NCBI GenBank assembly: GCA_023105745.1
Contig: JALGQZ010000009.1
Coordinates: 15,052,564-15,116,563 of the forward strand
DNA: 64,000 nucleotides
Reading direction: 5' to 3'
Source of the DNA: Austropuccinia psidii
Taxonomy: Eukaryota > Basidiomycota > Pucciniomycetes > Pucciniales > Sphaerophragmiaceae
The position numbers were made by a program, and so were the translations under genes. The stretch's first letter is position 1, and every line of letters starts with the position of its first letter. Shown one piece after another: positions 12,255-23,309 of the stretch. The notes under the pieces were generated by a model that searched no databases, had not been told where the DNA came from, and saw only the letters and a list, made by a program, of their open reading frames with translations.

Positions 12255-15200
12255 TTATTCATCAAAGTCCTCTTCATCTTCAAATTGAGATTCATCTTCA
12301 ACATCCTCTTCTCCTTCTTCCTCTTCTTCCTCTGAGTCCAACTCTTTTCCTCTTGGATAGAACTTTTTTATTTGACTTGCTGCAAACCTTCTTGCTAGCT
12401 TTGTACCATCTAATTCTTGCAGCTCATATGGACCATTGTTTATTTATCTCACAACTCTATAGGGTCCATCCCATCTATTCTTGAACAATAATCCCCATTG
12501 TGACTCTAATGCTTTATTGTATACAAGAACAATTTCACCTGGATGAATTGGCTTTCTTATTTGATGTGCTAATTTCCTGTCCCAATATTTTACTGAATCC
12601 TCCCTGGCCTTTTTTAATTTCTCTTTTGCCCTTTTTCTTATTTTTCCTTTTCCTGATAGCTGTTCAGCTCTTGCTTTCAATAAATCTTCTGTTGATTGGA
12701 CTTTGTGCCATTCAATTGATAAGTATGTTTTTGCTTCAATGTCTATTGGTAGTACTGCCTTTTGACCAAATTGAAGCTCAAATGGGGAGTAACCTATTGT
12801 TCTTTTGGTTGATATTCTGTCAGCCAATGTAACCAAAGGTAAGTATTCTTTCCATTTTGAACCATTTTCACCACACGTCTTCACCAATGCATCCTTCAAT
12901 TGTTTATGCCCCCTTTCTACCATTCCTTGTGACTCAGGGTAGTAGGGTGTTGTGACCCTTATCTTTGAGCCTGCTTTTTTTACTGCATCTTGCAATTCCT
13001 TTCCAAACTCAGGCCCTCCATCTACTGTAACCTCTTTTGGAGCTCCATACCTGCAAATCCATTCAGAAGTGAACCATTCTGATACTGACTTTGCTGTAAG
13101 CTTTACTAAACCAATTTTCTCTGGCCATCCTGAGAAATCATCCCTAGCCACTACTAAATACTTCCATCTTCCTGCTTTTACATGTAGTGCATCTATACTG
13201 ACTCTTTCAAATAATGTTGAGGTGAATGAGATTCTTCCTTCCTCTTTTTGGTGATAATGACTTCTCTTTTGACAAGCTTTACAAGATTTGACCCATTTTT
13301 TGACTATTTTCTTCATTCCTTCCCACCAAAATCTTTCTTTAACTCTTCTGTATGTTTCATTTTCTCCTCTGTGTCCCATTTCTTCATGCAATGATTTTAA
13401 TATTCTTCTTTGAGAACTTTGACTTGACACAGCTACTTGTGGATTTGGTATATTTCTTCTTTTGAGTTGGCCTTCCTCCAGAAAGAAATTTGATGACTTC
13501 CTTTTAATTTTTTTGAAGTCATCCTCTTTACTACCAAAGGGCCTTTTCAATGTATTTAAGTATTCCACCATTCTTTTCCAAAATCCTTCTTGCTTTGATG
13601 GTAGCTTTATTCCTGCCGATTTTATTATATTATTATGTTTTATTCCAAACCCTGGGTGTGGTTTTATCCATTCTTCTTCTTCATCAAAATCAGATTTTTC
13701 TTTTTCTTCATCTTCTGACTGAGGTCTTCTTGACAGCCCATCTGGCATTTTGAAGGTCTTCCCTGGCTTATGAACTAAGTCAAAAGAAAACAATTGAATA
13801 AATGCAACCCATCTTGTCATTGGGGCATTTGGCAAACAGGGTGAGTTTATCATTTCAATTAAGGCTTTTGCATCTACTTGTAGCTCAAAATGCTGTCCCC
13901 AAAGTACTGTTTGGAGTTTCTTGAGTATTTTGGCCACTCCACATAGCTCCAGCTTTCGCTGTGAGTATTTTTATTCCAATCTTGAGAATGTTATTGATTC
14001 ATAAAGAACTGGTCTGTCCTTTCCTTCTTTGTCTTCTTGAGTAAGTACTGCTCCTGCAGCTATATAGCTTGAGTCTATTGCTAATTTAATCTTCCCTGCT
14101 CCCTTTTCATAATCCAAATTTTTTAATGTTATTTCCTCCCCTACAATTTTTCTTAGCTTTTCAAATGCTTCATCACATTTAGTATTCCATTCCCATTCTT
14201 CATCATCTCTTGTTAATCTTCTTAGTGGTGATGCAATCTGAGAGAAATTTTGAATGAACATTCTAACATATGCACAAAGTCCCAAAAAGCCTCTTACTTC
14301 CTTTTTATTGAGGGGCTTTGGCCAACTTTGTATTTTATTAATCTTCTGCTTTGAGATTTTTCTTCCATTCAAAGAAACTACATGCCCTACTATGTCCAAT
14401 GCTGGCACACAACATGCAAATTTGATACCTGATATGGTAAGTCCTGCCTCTTCAATTCTGAATAATATTCTCTCTAATGTAACTGCATATTCCCAAATGA
14501 ATCTTCTTATCAAATTATTTTCTTGTAAAGTTTCATTATTATATGTTGATCTTGGACCTTTTATCCCTCCATCATCAATAAAAATTCCTACATTCTCTGG
14601 TATTTCTTCTTGAAGTATCCAAGTCATTTGGGCTTGATAAACTGCAACAGAATTGGTTGCTCCTTGTGGTAATCTTGTGAGTTGTAGCCTTCCAAGTGGT
14701 GTTTCAAATGTAGTTAAGGGTCTTGTAGAAATGTCTAATTCTCTTTCATCATACCCTCCCATTATGTCACCAAGTCCATAACAAGCTCTCCCTGAAAAGG
14801 CATCTACAAATTCTTCAATATGTGGTGGTAATCCTGCATCTTTAATTGTTACCTTATTAAGATCCTGTAAGTCATGGACAATTCTAAGTTTTCCATTTGA
14901 CTTTGCAACACAAAATACTGGACTTGTATAGCTGGAGGTAGACTGCTCATACAAGCCTGTTCTAATCCTTTCCCTTACCAATTCAATAAATTGGGGTATT
15001 ATAGGCTTTGGTATTGGTATTGGCTTCTTCTGCCAAGGTGTATGTGGTATTACTGGTATTTTGTAGGGTTTTCCATATGAATGTTTTAGTAAACCCCTTT
15101 CCTCTGCACTGAATGCAATTGCTTTTTCTCTTAAAACTATGACACTCATAAGAAGACTCCTTTCTTCTTCTGAAAGCCATCCAGGTGGTCCAAAATTTAT

Positions 15201-15398
15201 CAATTCAAATCTTTCTTGTGTTATTTTTGATGTGACCATAAATTTAGGTGGTTTTGGTGATAGTGGTGTGTTATATAGGTCTCTTGATAATGGTGGCCTT
15301 CCCAAAGGAGGATTTATGTCTTGTGGCATAGGCTCATTAACTGGTTTGACCTTCTTGAGTACTGATTTGTATTTTGCTGCACTATTTTGGTAATCCAT
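12255..15398 (-). pseudogene. E Pol: reverse transcriptase, RNase H, integrase
   Basis: A single frame starts at an ATG (15398) and ends at 12255, about 1047 codons. RT blocks: HDLQDLNKVTIKD, PQGATNSVAVYQ and the catalytic FIDDGGIKG. RNase H: AIDSSYIAAGAVL, LQVDAKALIEM and MPDGLSRR. Integrase: an HHCC finger (HEEMGHRG...CKACQK) and an intact DDE set (SIDALHV, VDGGPEF, ESQGMVERGH). It ends in an acidic tail rich in E and D instead of a chromodomain. Two in-frame TAA codons break it, at 13971-13973 inside RNase H and 12444-12446 after integrase. It is far from gag, so it needs its own expression route; no frameshift site was seen. Confidence 0.88.
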
Positions 15399-17697
15399 TT
15401 TGTAATATCACTGAAATGATTCTGTTTTTTTCTTTGATATTTCTATTTTTATATATATTTTTTCTTTTTAAAACTGGTTATGTTGAAATAAATATAGTAT
15501 AAATTCTTCTATTTTCTTTAATTCTCCTCCTTATTTCAATAATTTATTAAATTAAATAAATCTTCACTTCTTTTATCTTTTTTCTGTTCATACATTTGAG
15601 GTTGCAGTTCAAGGTCATACAGGACCCTACAACTCAGGTGTGCAGACCCTGTATATTAGGTATACAAAATCCTGCCTTTTTATGTCATACAAGGACAATA
15701 AGACCCCTTGTCCATTTCTTCACAAGGGAGCAGTTTCATGTCATGCTGAGGACCTCCTGGTCTTCAATTTGACTTGATCCAAGGGCTGTTTTGTTTTGTT
15801 TTTTTTTTTTCAAGCTGAAAGATTTCTTCTACTAATATCAACTTAAGCTACCTTGACGCTTAAAATTAATAAAATGTTTGGTTTGATAGATATTTCTTGC
15901 TCCTTTTCAGTCATTTCCAATCTCCTTGCATATTTCATTTCTACATTTTTGTCCTTCTTTCTTCAATATTTTATTCTTTGGCCAATTTATCACATATATT
16001 TGAGGATTTTATTTGAACCATTTCAAATCTGACCTCTTCTTTCTTCACATTATTTCTTTAATACCACTACTCCTTTCATGGACTAAAATAAAGAAATAGA
16101 TTATAAGCCCTCAGGTTTGCCACCCCTGTAGTTTTAAGTCATACAAGGACTTAACATTCCACTACTCCCTTCATGGATTCATTAAATTGCCAATTTTATA
16201 TATTGAAAGAAATTCTCATAATTTTAGAGTTAAATATGCCTTCAGGATGTTTTTATGATAAGCTTAAAGGAAAGCCAGTCTATATTTATCATCTTCCAAA
16301 AAATTCATCATGTCATGATTGAGCTTTCAAGTTACTATTAAGAGATCTTTTTTTTTCTTTCTTCTTTCTTTCTGTAACATTAATCTTCAGGTTTGGGATA
16401 AGACCCCCTCTCCATTTAAATTTCTGTAGTTGGTTTTTCTACTTTCTTTGTATTTTGTCTTTGATTCTTGTAATATTTGTTTGCCAAATTTTGAATTTTA
16501 GCTTTATTATTATTATTGTTATTATTATTATTTTGAGCCTTATCCATACTAAAAAGAGGTTTTAATTTCTGTGGTGGCCTGACACTATATAATGGCAGTC
16601 TAAAAGGCTATAGCTCTAATCAACTCAGTGATATTTCCCCTCATCAGACCAGGTCTGACCTTGGCTGCTCAGTGTATATGTATTTTTATGTACATATAGA
16701 CCAGTTGTCCAAGTGCCACCTAGAGCAGGAAGACCATTAAAGCCTCTCTTTTCTGAATGAGATTTTCCTAATAATAATATTAATAATAAAAATCATATTT
16801 CTAATCTTTAAGTGATTGATAATTCTTATGATTTATTCTTTTTTTTCTTTTTTTTTTGAGTATATATATATTTGTATATATATACTTGAATTTTTCATAT
16901 GTAATCTTATATAATACTGAGATTTTAATATTTACAGTTTAAGGTCATGGTGGACTCATATAGCTGAATCTTCATTTATTTAAAAATGATAAATTGAAAG
17001 TTTCAGGTTATAGTCTTTGTGGACTTTTAATATTTATTGAGTAAAAAGTAATAATAAAAAGAAATTCCAGTTTATGGTCATAGAGGACCCTCATTGGCTT
17101 GAAGGTTCCTCTTTGAATCTAAAAGCTATTTGATATGCACTATATTAATAATAAATGGATCATTTAGTTAATTGTAAGATATCATTATTCTATTTATCAT
17201 GATATAGTAATAAATATATTTCAATAATAATAAATTAAATTAAAAAACAAATTTCCAGTTTTAGGTCATAGAGGACCAATAGAAAATATCTTATAAGTCT
17301 ACTAAATAATCCAGTTTTAGGTCATGGTGAACCCTCATTTGTTTTCAATTACTATCATTCTTTTTATTTATATATCTTGACATTTTTTTTATTATATAAA
17401 ATTTATAGCCACATGATATATATATATTTTTTAATATCTGATTGTAATATATCAACTGAATAATGATTAAATTTGAGTTTTAACTATAATCAAATGATTT
17501 ATTTTACAATTTGATTTTTTTTTGTTATTATGATTTTATTTTCACTATTACTATATGATTTATTTTTAATAATCTTCCTTTTTTTTTTGAAAACAAAGAC
17601 AATAATGAAGTATTTCATCATTATTTTTTTATTGATTATATTATTATTATAATTCTATAAGTTTTATTTTCTTATTTAATTTTATCTATAATCTTAC

Positions 17698-17703
<6 letters not shown>

Positions 17704-17733
<30 letters not shown>
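17704..17733. repeat. (TA)n microsatellite
   Basis: An uninterrupted run of about 15 TA units within the noncoding interior of E. Confidence 0.95.
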
Positions 17734-17736
<3 letters not shown>

Positions 17737-17929
17737 ATGTTATTTAGTAAATATTTGATAATTATGATAATTTCTATTTTATTATTCATTTTATTTCCTA
17801 CTTTGTTATTTTAGTACTTAGTGTAAATTACAGTACAGTACATCATTGTAGCTTTGTACTGTTTATTGCAATTTTTTTTTTATATTGTTCACATTCTTCA
17901 AAAAAAAAAATTAACATGATTTATTTCTT

Positions 17930-18780
17930 TTTTTTTTATATTATCTTTTATTATGTTAGTTTTTTTATCTGATCGCATGAGCAATCTCTTTTTTTTACTC
18001 TAGTATAGTGAACAGTACTATACAGTACTGTTTGCTATAGAGTGGAGGAGCATTACAGTACAGTACACATGATAGTACTCTACTGTAATTTAATGTAGTG
18101 TACTGTACAGTACAGTACATATATTTTTAAATATATTGCGATTGTGATTTTTTTTTAATATGATGATGATTTTTTTTGACAGGTATCAGTGAATAACTCT
18201 ATAGTACAGTAACACAGTGTACTTTCTTTTTTTTAATCATGAACGTTGTTTTTTTTTTTTTTTTTTCATTTTATTTATTTTGTTCTTTTTTTTTTAAAGA
18301 AAATACTTTATAACTGACTTCTACTTTGAGTCGCATTCTGTTTTTTTTAATGATGTTTTTTTTTTCTTTTTCATTGAGCTTTTTTTATTATTATTATAGT
18401 TTTTCATACTAGAGTTTACAGTACAGTAACATTACTGTAGTGTACTGTTACACAGTGTACTTTAGTCACTTCTCTTTTTTTTAATCGCGTCTAGGTTTTT
18501 TCTATTAATTTTTTTTATATTTGATCGCTTGAGTGATCTTTTCTTTTTTTTTAAGTATTTAGTAAATGTTTTTACATTACGGTATCAATAATTTTTTACT
18601 ATTGTTTTTTTTTTTTTTTTTTTTTTTTTTGGTACAGTACAGTAATTCACTGTACTCTTTTTCTTTTTTAATTGCGTAGTCTCTTTTTTTTTTTTTATTG
18701 ATTTCTTTTATATTTGATCGCTTGAGTGATCTTTTTTTTTATTATTGTTTTATTATTATTATTTTTTTAATTTGTAATTG
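17930..18780. repeat. Degenerate ~200-bp tandem repeat with palindromic boxes
   Basis: Three diverged units each contain GTACAGTA/CACTGTAC boxes, a T-run, AATCGCGT or AATTGCGT, another T-run, and the near-palindrome GATCGCTTGAGTGATC. The latter occurs at 18522-18538 and 18715-18731, with a variant at 17970-17987. Many extra TACAGTAC palindromes lie between 17830 and 18940. Confidence 0.65.
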
Positions 18781-19014
18781 AATAGTTATATTACTACTGT
18801 CAAATGCTATTATGTTTTAAAAAAAATATTAAACTGTTTATTACTGCTTAATTGCATGGAGTTTCTCTTGTTTTTTTATATTGTTTAATCATTGTATAAT
18901 ATTTGTACATTACTGTATTGTAAGGTGTGAAGTATACTGTTGCTGTAATTACGATGCTTTTTTTTAAAAAAAAAGAAAAAAAAAAAGAAACTTCTTCAAT
19001 TGATCAATAGTTGT

Positions 19015-19560
19015 TTGAATTTATTCATATTTATTTATATCTATTTATATTAATTTATATTTATTTATATTAATTTATATTAATTAACATTTATTTATAT
19101 TTATTTCCATTTATATTAATTTATATTAATTAACATTTAACTATCTTTATTTGTTTTTAATTTGTATTTATTTGTATGTAGCTTTACTTAATTAAAAAAA
19201 ATTTTTATGTTTGTATATAGTTGTTATTTGTATTTATATTTATTTATTTATATAAATTTATATTTAATTATTTTTGTATTTAAATCTATTTGTTTGTATT
19301 AATTAATTTTAATTTTATTTAATTTTATTTATTTGTATTTAATTAAAACTTGTTTATACTTATTTAATTTATACTTATCTATATTTATATTTGTATATAT
19401 TTATTTGTTTTTATATATATTAATTTATATATATTTATATTTATATTTATTTATATGTATAAACATTTATTTGTTTTAATTGAATATTTATTTATATTTA
19501 TTTATGTTTATTTATATTTATATGTAGTTTTGTATATTTATATATATTTATTTTGAAAAA
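19015..19560. repeat. A/T-only low-complexity tract
   Basis: Degenerate TTTATATTTAT / AATTTATATT repeats almost free of G and C. No coding potential. Confidence 0.9.
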
Positions 19561-20372
19561 TTTAATTAAAGATAAATTAAATGTTAAAATTAATTAAAAA
19601 ATTAAATAAATTAAACTAAAAATTTGCAACGAAACCACAAGTTTATTTTATTTTTAGTGTTATGATGATCAAGTTGTGGGTGAAAAAAAGCTCTTCTCTT
19701 CAATATAAAAGCAGCTACATTTTCAAGCTACTCTCCCATGCTTTTTATAATTATTCTTTTCAAAGTAATTCTTTATTTATATATTTAGAAAAAAATATTC
19801 TAAACTTTTTTTTTATGCTTTGAACCAAGTGAGGTTAAAAAATAAATTATGCAAGGTCAACCTGGCCAGTTGCCTCTGTATATTTATCCTTTAAATAACT
19901 TTGATGATATCTATCATTATATATATTTTAAGGTTAAAATTATATTCTCAATGTTATCATGTTAAATCAATAAGATTATTTATATTTATTCATCATTCAG
20001 GGACATATCCCTTTTAATATAGCTGTTTTTTTTTCTTTTATTGAATTTAAAATTATATTATTTTCACAAAATCACTTAAGGATATCCATATAAAATTATT
20101 TTTTTATCAAATAATGATGTTACTAAATTAAAACAATAGTTGTTTCTTAAATATAATATGTTATTGGGATTATATATCATCCCTTAGAATATTATAGTAT
20201 TATGATCTTATTCTTATTTTAATATTATTTTATTTTCAATATTATAATATTATGATACTTCTATTATTATAATATTATCTTATTCAATATAGCTTTATAT
20301 TGATGTGCTATATTCATTCCTCCTTCCTCATGAATTGGTTTTCTTTTTGTTTATTTTTGCTTCTTTTTAAAG

Positions 20373-20514
20373 CAAGGGGGGGTGGCCAGACTTTTTTTAT
20401 TAATTTTTTTTTTTTTAAAAAAAAAAAATTAAAAAAAATTAAAAAAAATTAAAAAAAAATTAAAAATCGAAAAAAGAGAAAAATTAAATTAAAAAATCTG
20501 GTCACCCCTCCTTG
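20373..20514. repeat. 142-bp foldback with 18-bp terminal inverted repeats
   Basis: The left arm at 20373-20390 (CAAGGGGGGGTGGCCAGA) pairs with the right arm at 20497-20514 with two mismatches. Between them a T-rich half faces an A-rich half, so almost the whole unit can fold as a hairpin. It could be a tiny terminal-inverted-repeat element or a structured RNA. No clear flanking duplication was seen. Confidence 0.65.
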
Positions 20515-21631
20515 TGAGTTGGATTCTTTGTATGTGCTATGTGTTTATGCATGCTGTGTGTATGTATGAAGCATGTATGTGTATTTAGTAGTTCAGCTCA
20601 ACAATTTCCTTGGCTTCCTGACTTCTTCAGCTATATAGTATTAAGATAAGCTCCTTTCTAATTTATCTTGAGGATTGATACTATACATAGCTGATAATGT
20701 CTTTTTTCTTCCTTCTGAAATTTCTAGTCTTCTTGTAGGGAAAAGATCTTGAAGTATCTTTTATAACAAACATATCCTCTTGTATTAGTAAGTTCATAAA
20801 ACTTATTTTTTTATTTTTGTTTTATTTTCAATTTCAACATAATACTGATTAAATCTTCCCTGTTTTCAGATCATTTTGTTGAATTATATTTTGAAATTAT
20901 TATTTGAAATTATAACTTTATTTTTTTTTTTAAAAAAAGCAACAATCTTCTTTGGAAGAAGTGCAATGATGAGAAATTTTTTTTACCTGATGAAAGGTAA
21001 TTATTCATGAAATTGAGAATTCAAGAAATATCTAAGTACTTTATTAATGGAAAATAAGCTTCAATAAATTATAATTTAATATGTGAATTCTTTCAAGACA
21101 ATTACTTCAATTGATTTTGATTGATTAAATTTATAAACTGATGCTTCATTGTTAAAGTCCCACTTTCCCCAAAACTTATAGCCACTTGTGCTTTGGGTGG
21201 TATAAGAAATAGTTAACCACCCCTATTTTTTAAATATGAAAACTACTGATACTATTAAAGAATAAAAAAAACTAAAACATTCTTTCTACATGAATTTTAT
21301 AACCAGCTCTTTTTTCTTCTTCTTTTTTTTATACTAATTGAAATATCTTTGCCACAACTATCACTTCTGATCTCCATATCAATTATTAATTTTTATTGTT
21401 TTATTAGTTATATATAGATTTTTTTTGATTGATTTATTGATTATTACTAGATTTTTTTTCATACTATTACAGAAAATTCATAAATTAAATTTGCAGTTTA
21501 AGGCCATGCTGGCCATCATGTATCATTGGTCCTTGCATTTGTTGATATATTCTTGTTTTTTTTTTTTTTTTTTTGGTATCTTGATTTTAAATAGAGTAAG
21601 ATAAACAGTAACTAGATAGTTTAATTGCAGT

Positions 21632-22318
21632 TTAAGGCCATGCTGGGCCCTTAATTTTCTGTAGAATGATTTTCTTAAAATAATCTTGATTCTTCTTCAT
21701 TTTCATTTCAATCTTGCTGCCGACAATTTCTTTCCATAACTTATTCCATTCTTCTTGCTTCAAACAAAACTGGTGATTATTCATTATAATTATTAATTGT
21801 AAGACTTTATCCTCTAAATCAAAATCCAATCCCTTTTCAATAATATAGCAGTCCCCTCTCCATTTAATACTTCTACCCTCAATTTGATATTCTTCAAGAC
21901 AAAACCATCTCTGAGCTTGTATTGTTCCCCAGTAAAGACTGCTCCTTATATCTGAATCCATATAGAGAATTTCATTCCAATAGTCATTATTGAGATTTCC
22001 TTTAATTCCATCATAATTAAGTATATCCATAAATTCTAGTTTTGAAAGGTTTGATCCAGGAAGTTGGCTTAAATAGGCTTCTGCAGGGGTTTCTTGAGTA
22101 ATATCTTCATTTCCAAATAAATCTTCAAATTAAATAAAGGGGATACTTTGAATAATTGGTATCTTGAAGCATTCAATAATTTGTAAGCCCCATCTTTGGT
22201 CTTCATTGTTAAGTCCTTGAAAATGATGATTAATCCAGAGGTCTTGGCTTTCTTCATTTGTTTCTGAGTGTGGCCAATAGATCCAGATGGTATTGTCTTC
22301 TTCATTAGTTTCAGACAT
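21632..22318 (-). pseudogene. E ORF3: diverged copy of the Gag-protease C-terminal domain
   Basis: ATG at 22318; the frame ends at 21632 (228 codons) with one internal TAA at 22130-22132. It is paralogous to about the last 150 residues of the Gag-protease polyprotein. Compare GIKGNLNNDYWNEILYMD here with RIKGNLENKYWEEVFYFD there, and SNLSKLEFMDIL with YDLSKLDFMELL. The order of matching blocks is the same in both. Function is unknown; no enzymatic motif was seen. A separate duplicated module suggests an accessory role, but this copy has a nonsense codon. Confidence 0.75.
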
Positions 22319-22461
22319 GATGATTATAAAATATAAAATATGATAAAAAAAATTGCTAATGGTTTCTTGATGTTAGAAAAAAAATATGAATAATTATAAT
22401 AGCTTCTTGGTAAAGGTGGATAAAATAAATAATCTAAGTAAAGTATTTCTTAAAGAATTAA

Positions 22462-22577
22462 TCCTCTTTGATAAGGCAGGAAGTCACTGCCAAAAGCTTG
22501 AATAAATTGAAGTTTTTAAGTAATAGGGTGAGAAATATTTGGGTCCTCTTTGATAAGGCAGGAAGTCACTGCCAAAA
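22462..22577 (-). repeat. Two direct copies of a 34-nt hairpin sequence
   Basis: The same 34-nt sequence occurs at 22462-22495 and 22544-22577. Each contains GGCAGGAAGTCACTGCC, a 5-bp stem with a 7-nt loop. The second copy spans the stop of ORF2. It may be a processing or translational signal between ORF2 and ORF3. Confidence 0.8.
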
Positions 22578-22931
22578 ATACTGGACTTGATTATTTAAAT
22601 TGAATCTTACTGATTTTCTTCTCTTCTTTGTTTTTGAACTATGTAAGCTGGAGGTTTTCAGAATTGGCTTCAGCTGTACTTTGCTCATTGATGGTAAGTA
22701 ATTTCTATAATAAGCTAATTTTTCATTCAAAACTCTAAGTTCCTCCAATAACAACCTTATTTCTTCCAATTTTTCCTTTTCTTCTCTTGATTGGTGACTT
22801 GATGACTGACATTCTTGAAATTCATCTTCATACTCAAAAATGAATTTTTCATATTGCTTCTTCAATTGCCTTTGATCCAAAATCTCTTCATCCTCCAACA
22901 ATTCATCCCCATAACATCCAAGCTTTGGCAT
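22566..22931 (-). CDS. E ORF2: small acidic/coiled-coil protein with basic C-terminus
   Basis: An intact 121-codon ORF starting at ATG 22931. Residues ~15-75 are rich in E, Q, K and L and should form coiled coil. The C-terminus (about 88-121) is basic, with KTKKRRKSVRFN followed by QVQYFW. KSVRF fits the RVxF-type docking consensus of protein phosphatase 1 regulators, with a hydrophobic patch after it as in RVxF-phi-phi proteins; this is pattern matching only. No homologue is recognised. It sits between Gag-protease and ORF3 on the same strand and is the only apparently unbroken E reading frame. Confidence 0.6.
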   Translation of the reverse strand: MPKLGCYGDELLEDEEILDQRQLKKQYEKFIFEYEDEFQECQSSSHQSREEKEKLEEIRLLLEELRVLNEKLAYYRNYLPSMSKVQLKPILKTSSLHSSKTKKRRKSVRFNLNNQVQYFWQ

Positions 22932-23309
22932 CTTGATTTTTTGTTAATTTTATTAAAGATTATGATCTTATCAATTTTTTGTGTTTTTAAAAGTTCTTGA
23001 AATTAATGATATTGATATTAAAATTGAATAGAAATTGATATTGAAATTCCCAAGGATTTCATCCCAAAAACTTAAACCATTAGAGGTGGAATAAGAAACA
23101 GACACCCACCCCCTATTTTTTTAATTGAAACATAGCCTTATAATAGTTTTACAGTTAAAACTCTTGCATACCCAAATCATCATTCATATATATTTTTTTT
23201 TAATTTTTTTTTATTTATTTATTTATTTATTTTTTTTTTTAAGTTTTTTTTTTCTTTCAAGTTTTTTTTTTTTTTTTTTTTTTTACATGTGCAGAAAAAT
23301 ATATTCAAT
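22932..23309 (-). other. Spacer between E Gag-protease and ORF2
   Basis: Poly(T) runs and a GGTGGAATAAGAAACAGACACCCACC hairpin-like block near 23075-23105. A similar block (GGGTGGTATAAGAAATAGTTAACCACCC) lies at about 21196-21225 after ORF3. Nothing coding seen. Confidence 0.6.

Larger units (their letters stand above)
15399..21631 (-). other. E internal noncoding region (6.2 kb)
   Basis: This stretch between ORF3 and pol holds no ORF with recognisable protein features. It consists of poly(T) runs, A/T microsatellites, TACAGTAC-type palindromes, a foldback near 20400 and several copies of a motif around GTCAT...GGACC. Internal noncoding DNA of this size is unusual for a Ty3 element. It could be captured DNA, a decayed coding region, or cis-acting RNA. 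Confidence 0.75.
15604..21650 (+). repeat. Dispersed CAGTTTAAGGTCAT(N)GGACC motif, about nine copies
   Basis: Copies seen at about 15604-15630, 15680-15710, 16130-16150, 16934-16957, 17067-17091, 17254-17278, 17311-17338, 21493-21516 and 21627-21650. The common form is CAGTTTWAGGTCAT followed by a few bases and GGACC or GGCC. The last copy overlaps the stop codon of ORF3. The copies are spaced irregularly and differ in single bases, so this is not a simple tandem array. Confidence 0.7.

Noticed and set aside
15604..17338. Spaced short repeats as a CRISPR array
   Set aside because: Spacing is irregular (tens to hundreds of bases), repeats vary, and the setting is a eukaryotic retrotransposon.
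18600..18632. Poly(T) runs as a polymerase III terminator or poly(A) tail of a retroposed copy
   Set aside because: Poly(T) runs are everywhere in this region and no tRNA-like or SINE promoter boxes were found nearby.
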